Shown one piece after another: positions 17,804 to 28,479 of a stretch of 64,000 nucleotides of DNA (positions within the stretch are counted from its first letter, which is position 1; each line of letters opens with the position of its first letter). The translations under genes and the position numbers were made by a program. Origin of the DNA: UBA981 sp942490995 (lineage in GTDB: Bacteria; Pseudomonadota; Gammaproteobacteria; Ga0077536); the NCBI GenBank assembly GCA_942490995.1, contig CALOBG010000014.1, positions 124,001 to 188,000 on the forward strand. The letters are read 5' to 3'. Below the pieces are notes generated by a model that was given only the letters and a program-made list of their open reading frames with translations, did not search any database and was not told the origin of the DNA.

Positions 17804-18370
17804 GTGAGCAACAAACCCGAAGACGCGGAAGCGGCGATGATCCGCAACCTCGAAGAAAAATGGGGCAAATCGCTCGGCCAGTGGATCGAACTGGTTGCGG
17901 CGAGCGGTATGGAAAAACACGGCGAAATAATGAAACTGCTGAAAGGCGATCACGGGCTGACGCATGGGTACGCCAATCTCGTTGCCCACAAGGCGCGCGC
18001 TGCGGCGGCCGGTGACGGCGCGACGAGCGACGATCTGGTGTCGCCGCAATACGGCGGCGCCAAGGCCGGTCTCAGGCCGATTTACGACAAGCTGGTCGCG
18101 GCAATCTCCGGGTTTGGCGGCGACGTCGAACTGGCACCGAAGAAAGCCTATGTCAGTCTGCGCCGTAGCAAACAGTTCGGGCTTGTCCAGCCGTCAACCA
18201 AAACGCGGGTGGATGTCGGCATCAATTTAAAAGACGTGCCAGCGACGGCGAGGCTGGAGAAATCAGGGAGCTTCAATGCCATGGTCAGCCACCGGGTCCG
18301 GCTGGCCGGACCCGACGATGTTGACGACGAGCTGATCGCCTGGCTCAGGCAGGCCTATGAACGCGCCTGA
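17804..18370 (+). CDS. DUF4287/DUF5655 domain protein
   Basis: 188 aa from GTG 17804 (VSNKPEDAEAAM), chosen for its GGGAGC ribosome site; the open frame extends further up but reads as non-coding. The first 70 residues are a DUF4287 segment ('MIRNLEEKWGKSLGQWIELVAASGMEKHGEIMKLLKGDHGLTHGYANLVAHK'). The rest is DUF5655 ('LVAAISGFGGDVELAPKKAYVSLRRSKQFGLVQPSTKTRVDVGINL'). These domains frequently occur together as small cytoplasmic proteins of unknown function; DUF5655 may bind nucleic acid, by inference only. Confidence 0.88.
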   Translation: MSNKPEDAEAAMIRNLEEKWGKSLGQWIELVAASGMEKHGEIMKLLKGDHGLTHGYANLVAHKARAAAAGDGATSDDLVSPQYGGAKAGLRPIYDKLVAAISGFGGDVELAPKKAYVSLRRSKQFGLVQPSTKTRVDVGINLKDVPATARLEKSGSFNAMVSHRVRLAGPDDVDDELIAWLRQAYERA

Positions 18371-18400
18371 CCCGGCTGCCGCGGAGAGGGTTGCCCGGCG

Positions 18401-19909
18401 CTAGGCCAGCGCGGGCGGACGCAATTCTGAATCGAGTCGCCGGCCGGCCTCGACGGCAATATTGGTGAGCGCATCGCAGTCGGCGCGACTGGTGCGAAAA
18501 TTCACGATGCAGGCGCGCAACAGATAGGTGGGGCCGATCACGGCGTTGGACAGAAAGACGTCGCCGCCGCGCTGCAGTGCAATGACCAGTGCCTGGTTGA
18601 GCTGGTCCAGATAGTCGCTTGCGCCGGATGCGTTGGCATCGAGCGTTGCGGGCACAAACCGGAACGTGACGATGCTGAGACCACAAGTGACCGCCTCCAG
18701 TTCCGGGTGAGCCGCAGCGGCCTGAAAAATCCTCCGCGCGAGCGCGATGTCATCACGAATCATTTGCTCGTAACCGTCGCGACCGACCTGCGCGAGTGCC
18801 AGCCAGACTTTCAATGCGCGGAATCCGCGCGAATTCTGCATTCCGTACTCGTAGAAATTTTTTCCCTCCCGGCCCTCGTCGAACTGGTAATAGTCGGGAC
18901 TAAAGGAGAATGCATCCGGCAGATGGCGCGGCTCACGCACCAGTGTGCAGGCCGCTTCGAGCGGACTGTAAAGCCACTTGTGCGGATCCAGCGCGACCGA
19001 ATCCGCCTCGGCAAGACCGCTAAAATCGGCACCGAGTTCCGGCAACACAGCGGCGGGTGCGCCGTACGCGCCATCTACATGAAACCAGCAGCGCTCGGCC
19101 CTGCAGATCGCGGCGATCTCGGCGAGCGGGTCAATCGCGCCGGTGCTGACGGTTCCGGCGGCAGCGACGACCAGGAACGGCTTCAGCCCGGCCGCCCGAT
19201 CCTGCTGAATAAGCGCGTGCAGGCTGCTCGTATCCATGCGCCGGTCGGCAGTACAGTCGACCCAGCGAATGGCATTCGTACCGAGGCCGGACAAATCGGC
19301 CGCCTTTTGCACCCACGTATGCGTTTCGCGCGAACAATAGACGCGCAGGCCGAGGCCCTTCTCGCCCAGGCCGTCTTCGCGAATGTCCCATTCGGACCGG
19401 GCCTTGCGCGCAGCGAAAAACGCAACGATGTTCGCCATATTGCCGCCGCTGACCATGATCCCGCCTGCTCCGTCGGGATAGCCGATCAGTTCGGCGATCC
19501 AGGCGATCGCCTGGCACTCGATTTCGGTTGCCATCGGCGAGAGCTGCCAGCCGCCGCAGTTCGGATTAACAGCCGCAGCGAGCAGGTCTCCCAGCGCACC
19601 GAGCGGAGCCGCCGATGACGTGATGTAACCGAAAAACCGAGGATGACCGTTGTGCAGGGAATGTCCCATCAACAGGTCGGCGGCCCGAGCCAGCACGTCT
19701 GCCGCCGGGGCGCCCGTTTGCGGCAAACCGCTGGCACCGAGTTCCGCGCGGACTTTTTGCAGCGGATCGCCAGTGGTCACGGCACGCTGGCGCAGGCCGG
19801 CGTAATAATCGGCGATCCGCTCCACCAGGTCATGCCCGAGTTCACGAAACTCGTCGGCCGTCATGTCCAGCGCCGCGGCCCGGGCGCGATCCTCATGCGT
19901 TGTGGTCAT
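18401..19909 (-). CDS. PLP-dependent group II amino-acid decarboxylase
   Basis: 502 aa from ATG 19909. Aromatic-L-amino-acid/glutamate decarboxylase family: 'HNGHPRFFGYITSSAAPLGALGDLLAAAVNPN' at about 87-117, the PLP-stacking His in 'SRETHTWVQKA' (His196), 'WFHVDGAYGAPA' (Asp279) and the PLP lysine K311 in 'ALDPHKWLYSPLE'. This set is complete, so the protein should be active. The substrate may be an aromatic amino acid, but specificity cannot be decided from sequence. It stands alone, convergent with the DUF4287/DUF5655 gene. Confidence 0.92.
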   Translation of the reverse strand: MTTTHEDRARAAALDMTADEFRELGHDLVERIADYYAGLRQRAVTTGDPLQKVRAELGASGLPQTGAPAADVLARAADLLMGHSLHNGHPRFFGYITSSAAPLGALGDLLAAAVNPNCGGWQLSPMATEIECQAIAWIAELIGYPDGAGGIMVSGGNMANIVAFFAARKARSEWDIREDGLGEKGLGLRVYCSRETHTWVQKAADLSGLGTNAIRWVDCTADRRMDTSSLHALIQQDRAAGLKPFLVVAAAGTVSTGAIDPLAEIAAICRAERCWFHVDGAYGAPAAVLPELGADFSGLAEADSVALDPHKWLYSPLEAACTLVREPRHLPDAFSFSPDYYQFDEGREGKNFYEYGMQNSRGFRALKVWLALAQVGRDGYEQMIRDDIALARRIFQAAAAHPELEAVTCGLSIVTFRFVPATLDANASGASDYLDQLNQALVIALQRGGDVFLSNAVIGPTYLLRACIVNFRTSRADCDALTNIAVEAGRRLDSELRPPALA

Positions 19910-20059
19910 AGCGCAAGCCTCCTGACAGATGGACTGAGCATAGCAGCGGAATGCCATGACCCTCGCGAGGCAGAAATTTTGCGCTGAAGAGCGGCGTCCC
20001 ACTACCGCAATGCCATGTGCAATGGTTCATAATGGCCGCGCAAGCGACAGGACGAGCCG

Positions 20060-20608
20060 ATGATCGCAACACTGATAGCCGCTGCCATACTGGTCGTGTG
20101 GGCAATTTTTCTGTTCAACCGCCTTGTGCGCGAGCGCAACCAGGTCGCCGCCGCGTGGAGCGATATCGACGTTCAGCTGACCCGGCGCCACGATCTGATA
20201 CCGCAACTGGTGGATGCGGTCAAAGCGTATGGCGACTACGAAAAAGCGACGCTGCTGGCAGTAACCGAATTGCGCGGCCGTAGCGAGGGCGCGCAGCGGC
20301 TGGTGGACAAGGCTGAACTCGAGGACCAGATCGAGGCGGGTTTGCACCGGCTGATCGCGCTTGCCGAGTCCTACCCCGAGCTAAAGGCCAGCGAGAACTT
20401 TCTCGAATTGCAACGGGATCTCACCGAGGTCGAAGATCATCTGCAATACGCCAGGCGTTTCTACAATGGCGCTGTGCGGATTTACAACACGCGGCTGGAT
20501 ACCTTTCCTGACCTGCTGGTGGCGCGGCCGATGGGATTCAGTCCCGCCGAGTTCTTCGAGGCGGCCGGCGCCGAAGTACGCGCCACCCCGCGCGTGGAGA
20601 TGGACTGA
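20060..20608 (+). CDS. lemA: LemA family protein
   Basis: 182 aa. One N-terminal membrane segment (about residues 3-18) is followed by the LemA coiled helices: 'NRLVRERNQVAAAWSDIDVQLTRRHDLIPQLVDAVKAYGDYE' and 'LKASENFLELQRDLTEVEDHLQYARRFYNGAVRIYNTRLDTFPD'. Both are highly conserved. Its stop codon directly abuts the next start (TGA-ATG at 20606-20611), so the two genes form an operon. The LemA/DUF2207 pair is common in bacteria; its role in the envelope is not settled. Confidence 0.95.
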   Translation: MIATLIAAAILVVWAIFLFNRLVRERNQVAAAWSDIDVQLTRRHDLIPQLVDAVKAYGDYEKATLLAVTELRGRSEGAQRLVDKAELEDQIEAGLHRLIALAESYPELKASENFLELQRDLTEVEDHLQYARRFYNGAVRIYNTRLDTFPDLLVARPMGFSPAEFFEAAGAEVRATPRVEMD

Positions 20609-22324
<1,716 letters not shown>

Positions 22325-22501
22325 GACCGCGCCCCGAGCCGGTTTCGGACAACCGCAATACTCCGGTGCATGCGGCGTTTGCCGATCAGAAGGGTTCGCT
22401 GGCACGTCCTTACTCCAACGCATCGGCCGTCGTTGCCGTATTGACTCGCGCAGGCGACCTGCCATCATGAGCCTGACTCAGACTCGAGACCTTAATTACG
22501 C

Positions 22502-24646
22502 GTGTCCCTTTTTAGCGAACTAAAACGCCGCAATGTCGTGCGCGCCGCCGCACTTTACGCGGTCGGGTCATGGCTGATCCTCCAGGTCGTGGACGTATCC
22601 GCCGGTGTACTGGGTCTGCCCGACTGGACCATGCGGCTGGTGGCTTTCCTGCTTGCGCTGGGATTCCCGCTCGCGGTCATTTTCTCGTGGGTCTACGAGA
22701 TCACCCCGGATGGCATCAAGCGCGAGTCGAAGCTTGACCGCAGCACGCTGGACAACAGCGAGACGACCCGCCGTCTGAACCTGGTAGTGATCGCATTGCT
22801 GGTCATTGCGATCGGGCTTTTTGCCTGGCAGCAGTATCGCGGCGACAGTATCGAACCGCTTGCGACCGCCGCGCAAAGCAGCAACGGAGGCGCAGCGACA
22901 ATCGACTCGATTGCGGTCCTGCCGTTCGAGGATTTCAGCCCTGACCGCGATCAGGGACACATCGCCGAAGGGATCGCCGACACACTGTTGCATATGCTGT
23001 CGCAACTCGAGGGTCTGCGGGTTGCGGCGCGCACTTCCTCGTTCTCGTACCGCGGCAAGAACCTCGATATTGCGACGATCGGCAGTCAGCTCGGCGTCGG
23101 CGCGATCCTCGAAGGCAGCGTGCAGCGATCCAACGATACGTTGCGGGTGATTGCGCAACTGATCCGGGTCAGCGATCAATCGCACCTGTGGTCGAAGACG
23201 TTTGACCGGCCCGACGACGATATTTTTGCGATCCAGGATGAGATCGCCAGGGACGTGGCGGCGACACTCAGGCCCGACCTCCTGACCTCGTCCGACCCCG
23301 CTTCGGCGCGAACCAGTGTCGCGGCTTATGAACAGTACCTGCGCGGCTCGCAATTGTGGCAGCGCCGCAGCGCCGGAGACATTGAGGCCGCTATTGGCGC
23401 GTTCCGGGAGGCCATCAGGCTCGACCCCAACTTCGCTCCCGGTCACGCCGGGCTGGCGCGCGCATTCCTGTTCTCGTCGTACTACGGCGATCGTGACCGC
23501 GAGGATGTCGAGGCGCTGGTTGAAACCGAAGTCGAGCGCGCACTGCAACTCGACCCTCAGCTGTCCGCTGCCTACGCGACGCTGGGACTGCTCAGAGGCG
23601 ACCAGAACCGGGTTGAAGAAAGTAAGGAGTTACTGGAAAAGGCAATCGAGCTGAGCCCCAACGACGCCCAGACTATGGTCTGGCTCGCCAGCCGGCACGG
23701 TGACCTCGGTCAATTTGCAGAGGGCGGCAAACTCCTCGAACGCGCCTATGAAATCGATCCGCTCAATACCTTTGTCGGAAGCAACTATGCCGCGTGGAAA
23801 GCCCAGACCGGCGACCACGATGGCGCCATCGCGCTGCTGAAACGTAACATCGCGCTGGAACCGGATGCGCCGTTGCCCTATGCGAGCCTCGCCGAACTTT
23901 ACGTAGCGGTAGGCCGCTACGACCTGGCCATACCCTTGTTTCTGCAATCGGCCGAGCGTGCGCCCGGGTCGTCGGCGCAGCTCGTGGCTGTGGCCTTGCA
24001 GTACGTGTTGCTCGAAGAACAGGACACCGGCGAATCTTTCATGGCTCGCGCACGCAAGATCAACCCGCGCGTCGAGTACGAAAATTACTGGTACTACCGC
24101 CCGGGCGATGTGGCCCGCCTGCTCGAGAATGCCCGGCTCAGGCTAGAGCGCGATCCCGACTCGCCGGAACGCCTCGCAGACGTCGGCGAAGCTCTGACAA
24201 TGACCGGAGACCTCGCCGCGGCCAGCGACTATTACGAACGCGCGCTGGCAGCTACCCGCAGCCCTGACGGCAGCCGGGTCAACGGTCGCAATATCTACTG
24301 GGCGACCATCCAGGCGTGGTTGCTCGGCCAGCAAGGCCGGCGCGAGGATGGCGAGGCCCTGGTCCGCGAAGTCGACACCCTGATCGGGAAACTCGAGGGA
24401 ATCTCATTCAAGGGCTCTGCATTGAAGCTTTTCCGGGTCCTCCTGAGCGCCTGGCAAAACGACACCGACGGCGTACTGGGCGGCACCGAAGAACTCGCCG
24501 ACAGCGGGTTTAACCAGATTCGCTTCATCGAGCACAACCCGATGTTACAGGCATGGGCTGACGACCCGCGCTTCATCGCGGCCATGGCGCAAATCCGCGA
24601 ACGTCTTGCCACCCAGCGCGTAGCGTTGCGTGGCCAGGGACTGTGA
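22502..24646 (+). CDS. Membrane-anchored TolB-like/TPR protein (long form)
   Basis: 714 aa from GTG 22502. The first 65 residues are a short basic start 'ELKRRNVVRAAAL' and two hydrophobic helices ('WLILQVVDVSAGVLGLPDW...FPLAVIFSWVYEITPDGIKRES'), then a membrane helix at about 93-110. A TolB amino-terminal-like domain follows ('SIAVLPFEDFSPDRDQGHIAEGIADTLLHMLSQLEGLRVAARTSSFSYRGK...ILEGSVQRSNDTLRVIAQLIRVSDQSHLWSKTF'). The C-terminal 400 residues are TPR repeats ('AAIGAFREAIRLDPNFAPGHAGLARA'). The protein should sit in the inner membrane and may act as a scaffold; no catalytic domain is present. A truncated paralogue follows at 24692 and a further full copy lies at 37128. Confidence 0.9.
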   Translation: MSLFSELKRRNVVRAAALYAVGSWLILQVVDVSAGVLGLPDWTMRLVAFLLALGFPLAVIFSWVYEITPDGIKRESKLDRSTLDNSETTRRLNLVVIALLVIAIGLFAWQQYRGDSIEPLATAAQSSNGGAATIDSIAVLPFEDFSPDRDQGHIAEGIADTLLHMLSQLEGLRVAARTSSFSYRGKNLDIATIGSQLGVGAILEGSVQRSNDTLRVIAQLIRVSDQSHLWSKTFDRPDDDIFAIQDEIARDVAATLRPDLLTSSDPASARTSVAAYEQYLRGSQLWQRRSAGDIEAAIGAFREAIRLDPNFAPGHAGLARAFLFSSYYGDRDREDVEALVETEVERALQLDPQLSAAYATLGLLRGDQNRVEESKELLEKAIELSPNDAQTMVWLASRHGDLGQFAEGGKLLERAYEIDPLNTFVGSNYAAWKAQTGDHDGAIALLKRNIALEPDAPLPYASLAELYVAVGRYDLAIPLFLQSAERAPGSSAQLVAVALQYVLLEEQDTGESFMARARKINPRVEYENYWYYRPGDVARLLENARLRLERDPDSPERLADVGEALTMTGDLAAASDYYERALAATRSPDGSRVNGRNIYWATIQAWLLGQQGRREDGEALVREVDTLIGKLEGISFKGSALKLFRVLLSAWQNDTDGVLGGTEELADSGFNQIRFIEHNPMLQAWADDPRFIAAMAQIRERLATQRVALRGQGL

Positions 24647-24691
24647 TCCGCATTCCACCGTGTTCTGTCGGTTTTCCACGAAAATGCGCCG

Positions 24692-25186
24692 ATGGCCAAA
24701 CTAAATGAGGAATTGAAGCGCCGCAACGTCTTCCGGATCGCGGCGTTGTCCCTGGTCGCAGGATGGCTGGTGCTGCAGGTCGCGGAAGTTCTCGCCGGCG
24801 TGCTGGGCCTGCCGGACTGGACACTGCGATTCGTCGCTTTCCTGCTGTTGCTGGGTTTCCCGCTGGCGCTGGTGTTTTCGTGGGTGTATGAGCTGACGCC
24901 GGAAGGTATCAAGCGCGAGTCGGAAATCGACCGCTCCGAGTCGGCGACCGGACATACCAGCAGAAAACTCGGCGTCGCCACTGTCGCGTGGCTGGCGGCC
25001 GCAGTCACGTTGCTGGCGCTGGACCGGTTTGTCGGTGTACCCGACGTCGCGCTCGAACTGATCGGAACAGTATTGAAAATGGAGGCGCGACCGACCCGGG
25101 TAATGTTGGAAGTCGAACCCGCGTTTACAGAGCTGAAGAAAGATCCCCGCTTCGCCGAACTGCTCGACCGCTACTACAACGACTGA
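24692..25186 (+). CDS. Miniature paralogue of the TolB/TPR protein
   Basis: 164 aa. The N-terminal two-helix anchor 'EELKRRNVFRIAALSLVAGWLVLQVAEVLAGVLGLPDW' is very like the upstream gene, but the TolB and TPR parts are missing. After one more membrane helix (about 92-110) it ends with 'EVEPAFTELKKDPRFAELLDRYYND', the kind of C-terminal tail seen at the end of the TPR forms. This is an internal-deletion product that kept both ends. It begins 45 bases after the long form and has its own ATG and a complete frame, so it is probably expressed. Confidence 0.85.
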   Translation: MAKLNEELKRRNVFRIAALSLVAGWLVLQVAEVLAGVLGLPDWTLRFVAFLLLLGFPLALVFSWVYELTPEGIKRESEIDRSESATGHTSRKLGVATVAWLAAAVTLLALDRFVGVPDVALELIGTVLKMEARPTRVMLEVEPAFTELKKDPRFAELLDRYYND

Positions 25187-25317
25187 CTGTTGCGATCCCC
25201 GGGCCTGCTGCGGCCACGCGCAAAGCCCCGTTCGCGCGGCTGTCATCGCGCGCCCTTGCCGAATCCGCGAGCGTGAACCAGACTTGAGACATTCCCGTCT
25301 CGCAAAGGACCCACGCC

Positions 25318-26799
25318 ATGACTGATCGGATCGACCCGGACGGACTGCGCCTGCCAGTCAAACTCGACAGCACCTCCAACGGCGAGTTCGAACCGATTCC
25401 GCTCGCGCCCGAGCACGAATATGCCAACCGCGAAGCGCTCGAGGATGCCACCCGCAACGCGAGGCGGGTCGGACTCGACCGCAGGAGGTTCCTGGTTTCC
25501 GCCTGTGGCGCCGCGTCCACGCTGCTCGCTTTCAACCGCGCTTACGCGGCGGCCGGCAAAACCGGTGGCTTTTACGACGTAGACGACGAAGCCGCGCTCG
25601 ACGTGACGCTGGCCGAATCGGAACTGGGCAAACGCGAATTCATTTTCGACGTCCAGGGCCATTACGTGAACCCCAACGGCAAGTGGCTCGAGGGCGTCCC
25701 GGCGGACGCGAAACCGCTGTCATTTGCACCGAAGACCGGCTGCGCGCTGGCCGAGGATCCGGGTGTGCGAAGTTACCTCGAATGTCTCGGCCCGGACGAG
25801 TTCATCAAGGATGTGTTTCTCGACAGCGACACCGACATGATGGTGTTGTCGTTCGTGCCGTCGCGGCGCGAGGCCGAGCCACTGACCATCGAGGAGGCCG
25901 ACGCGGTACGCCGGATCATCGACGAAATGGAGGGCGATCACCGGCTGTTGCTGCACGGCCGGGTGAACCCGAATCAACCGGGCGATCTCGAGGACATGGA
26001 CGAACTCGCCGAGCGCTGGAAAGTGGCAGCGTGGAAGACCTATACCCAGTGGGGTCCCGACGGCAAAGGGTTTTTTCTTTCGGATGAGGACATCGGCATC
26101 CCGTTTATCGAGAAAGCACGCAGCCTCGGGGTAAAACGCATCGCCGTGCACAAGGGGATCCCGTTCGGCAAGCAATCCTATGAGCACAGCCAGTGCAGCG
26201 ATATCGGCAAAGTCGCGAAACGTTTCCCGGACGTATCGTTCCTGATCTATCACTCGGGCTTCGTCCCGGGCACGCCCGAACTGGCTTATGACCACGGCGC
26301 CGCGCGGGACGGTATCGACACGCTGGTCAGATCCATGATCGACAACGAGGTGGCCCCGGGCAGCAATGTCTACGCCGAACTCGGCAGCACCTGGCGTTTC
26401 CTGATGCGCGACCCGGACAGCGCGGCGCACGCGCTTGGCAAGCTGTTCAAATACGTCGGCGAAGACAACGTGCTGTGGGGCACCGACTCGATCTGGTACG
26501 GCTCGCCGCAGGACCAGATCCAGGCATTCAGGAGTTTCCAGATCGCACCGGAGTTGCGGGAGAAACACGGCTATCCGGAGATCACGCAGTCGATTCGGGC
26601 AAAGGTGTTCGGCCTCAATGCAACCCGGCCTTATGGCATTGATCCCGACGAGGTTATCCGGCGCGCGGCAAAGGACGAGATCAACAGGCGCCGAATGGCA
26701 TACCAGGAACATCCCGAGCCGGCTTTCCGCACCTACGGACCGCGCAACCGGCGCGAATTCCTGAACCTGCTTAAACTAAATGGTGGCAACCGGGCCTGA
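25318..26799 (+). CDS. Tat-exported amidohydrolase family protein
   Basis: 493 aa. A twin-arginine motif (L-D-R55-R-R-F-L) occurs after an unusually long 53-residue N-region and is followed by a hydrophobic stretch ending AYA (about 76). The mature part is an amidohydrolase_2 (PF04909) TIM barrel: 'FDVQGHYVNPNG', 'HGRVNPN', 'HKGIPFGKQSYEHSQCSDIG', 'VSFLIYHSG' and 'VLWGTDSIWYG' near the end give the expected His/Asp metal pattern. The substrate is unknown. It is 39 bases upstream of the GMC oxidoreductase on the same strand, so the two probably form an operon. The start at 25318 is chosen by AAGGA upstream. Confidence 0.88.
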   Translation: MTDRIDPDGLRLPVKLDSTSNGEFEPIPLAPEHEYANREALEDATRNARRVGLDRRRFLVSACGAASTLLAFNRAYAAAGKTGGFYDVDDEAALDVTLAESELGKREFIFDVQGHYVNPNGKWLEGVPADAKPLSFAPKTGCALAEDPGVRSYLECLGPDEFIKDVFLDSDTDMMVLSFVPSRREAEPLTIEEADAVRRIIDEMEGDHRLLLHGRVNPNQPGDLEDMDELAERWKVAAWKTYTQWGPDGKGFFLSDEDIGIPFIEKARSLGVKRIAVHKGIPFGKQSYEHSQCSDIGKVAKRFPDVSFLIYHSGFVPGTPELAYDHGAARDGIDTLVRSMIDNEVAPGSNVYAELGSTWRFLMRDPDSAAHALGKLFKYVGEDNVLWGTDSIWYGSPQDQIQAFRSFQIAPELREKHGYPEITQSIRAKVFGLNATRPYGIDPDEVIRRAAKDEINRRRMAYQEHPEPAFRTYGPRNRREFLNLLKLNGGNRA

Positions 26800-26838
26800 T
26801 GCCGTGCGTGCCACCGCGAAGCGAGGATCGAAGACCCC

Positions 26839-28473
26839 ATGAAGAACGACGAATACGACTGGCTGGTGATCGGTTCCGGCTTTGGTGGCAGCGTCTCCGC
26901 GCTGCGCCTCGCCGAAAAAGGCTACCGGGTCGGCGTCATTGAGGCAGGCCGCCGTTTCGAAGACAAGGACTTTGCCAAATCGTCATGGAACATTGGGCGC
27001 TTCATGTGGGCGCCGCTGATCGGCTGCCGCGGCATCCTCAGAATGACGCCGTTCAGCGATGTCTTCATCGCCAGCGGTGCCGGGGTCGGCGGCGGAAGTA
27101 TTGTTTACGCCAATACGTTGTATCGCGCGAGCCCCGAGTACTTCAGCAATCCGCAATGGGACGGCCTCGCCGACTGGGAAGCGGAACTTGCGCCGCACTA
27201 TGACACCGCGGAGTTCATGCTCGGCGTCACGGAGGTCCCGTTCGAGAGTCCCAGCGACGGCATGCTGCGCGATATCGCCGAACATTTCGGGACCGCCGAG
27301 ACGTTCCGGCGTACCCCGGTAGGCGTGTTCTTCGGTGAACCGGGGGTTACGGTCGCCGACCCGTACTTCGATGGTGCCGGCCCGGACCGAACCGGCTGTA
27401 CCCGCTGCGGTGCGTGCATGGTCGGTTGCCGCGAGGGCTCGAAGAACACGCTGGTCAAAAACTACCTGTGGTTCGCCGAGGAAAAAGGCGCGCGTATTCT
27501 GCCCGACCGCGAGGTGTTCGATATCCGGCCCACGGGGGCCGCGGATGGCAGCGACGGCTACACCGTCAGGACCCGCAGGCCCGGTGCTTGGTTCAACCCG
27601 CAGGAGCAGGAATTCCATGCGCAAGGGATCGTGCTCGGCGCCGGCGCACTCGGCACGAATCAGCTACTGGCCCGGTGCAAGCTCGAAGGCTCGCTGCCGC
27701 ATCTGAGCAACCGGCTCGGGGAACTGGTGCGGACCAACAGCGAGTCAATTCTCGCCGTCACGCTGCCCGACGAGACGGTAAAACCGTGGAACAGTGTCGC
27801 GATCAGCGCCAGCATCCATACCGATCACAACACCCACATCGAGTTCGTCACCTATGGCGAGCGCGGCGATTTCATGAGCCTGTTGTTTACCATGCTGACC
27901 GGCAAAGGCTCACGTCTTTCGCGGCCGTTGATGCTTATCGGTAACGTGCTGCGCCATCCCGTGCGTTTCCTGAAAACGCTGTGGCCGTTCGGCTGGGCAC
28001 GCCGCACCGTGATCTTCCTGGTCATGCAAACGCTCGACAATGCGATCGCGTTTCGCGCGCGCCGCCGGCGTTTTGGCTCAGGCGTCGTTCTGTCTACCGA
28101 GCAGGACCCGGAAAAACCCAACCCGACCTATATCGACGCGGCAAACCGCGCCGCTTCGTGGCTTGCCGAGAAGACCGGTGGTACCGCGCAAAGCATGATT
28201 CTGGAGGCGGCTGCAAACATTCCGACCACCGCGCATATCCTCGGCGGCGCGGTGATCGGTAAGGACGCGGACCATGGCGTCATCGATACCAGCCACCGCG
28301 TCTTCGGCTACAAAAACATGCTGATCTGCGACGGCGCGGCCGTTCCGGCCAACCCGGGCGTCAACCCGTCGCTGACGATCACGGCGATGGCCGAGCGGGC
28401 GATGGCCGGCGTGGTGGCCAAAGACAGCGGGACAGAGCACGGCGCAGCGGCAACGGGGTCAGACGGCGCCTGA
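26839..28473 (+). CDS. GMC oxidoreductase, cholesterol-oxidase-like, with Cys cluster
   Basis: 544 aa, no signal peptide. FAD-binding Rossmann 'LVIGSGFGGSVSALRLAEKG' at about 9-28, the GMC flavin motif 'ASGAGVGGGSIVYANTL' near 78-94, and 'NIPTTAHILGGAVIG...VCDGAAVPANPGVNPSLTITAMAERAM'-type C-terminal motif with the active His. Cys187, 190, 193 and 197 ('CTRCGACMVGC') form a 2Fe-2S/4Fe-4S-like cluster, as in the mycobacterial cholesterol-oxidase-like (ChoD) group. It probably oxidises an alcohol or sterol-like substrate. It follows the amidohydrolase and converges on the persulfide dioxygenase gene with six bases between stops. Confidence 0.88.
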   Translation: MKNDEYDWLVIGSGFGGSVSALRLAEKGYRVGVIEAGRRFEDKDFAKSSWNIGRFMWAPLIGCRGILRMTPFSDVFIASGAGVGGGSIVYANTLYRASPEYFSNPQWDGLADWEAELAPHYDTAEFMLGVTEVPFESPSDGMLRDIAEHFGTAETFRRTPVGVFFGEPGVTVADPYFDGAGPDRTGCTRCGACMVGCREGSKNTLVKNYLWFAEEKGARILPDREVFDIRPTGAADGSDGYTVRTRRPGAWFNPQEQEFHAQGIVLGAGALGTNQLLARCKLEGSLPHLSNRLGELVRTNSESILAVTLPDETVKPWNSVAISASIHTDHNTHIEFVTYGERGDFMSLLFTMLTGKGSRLSRPLMLIGNVLRHPVRFLKTLWPFGWARRTVIFLVMQTLDNAIAFRARRRRFGSGVVLSTEQDPEKPNPTYIDAANRAASWLAEKTGGTAQSMILEAAANIPTTAHILGGAVIGKDADHGVIDTSHRVFGYKNMLICDGAAVPANPGVNPSLTITAMAERAMAGVVAKDSGTEHGAAATGSDGA

Positions 28474-28479
28474 GCCGGC

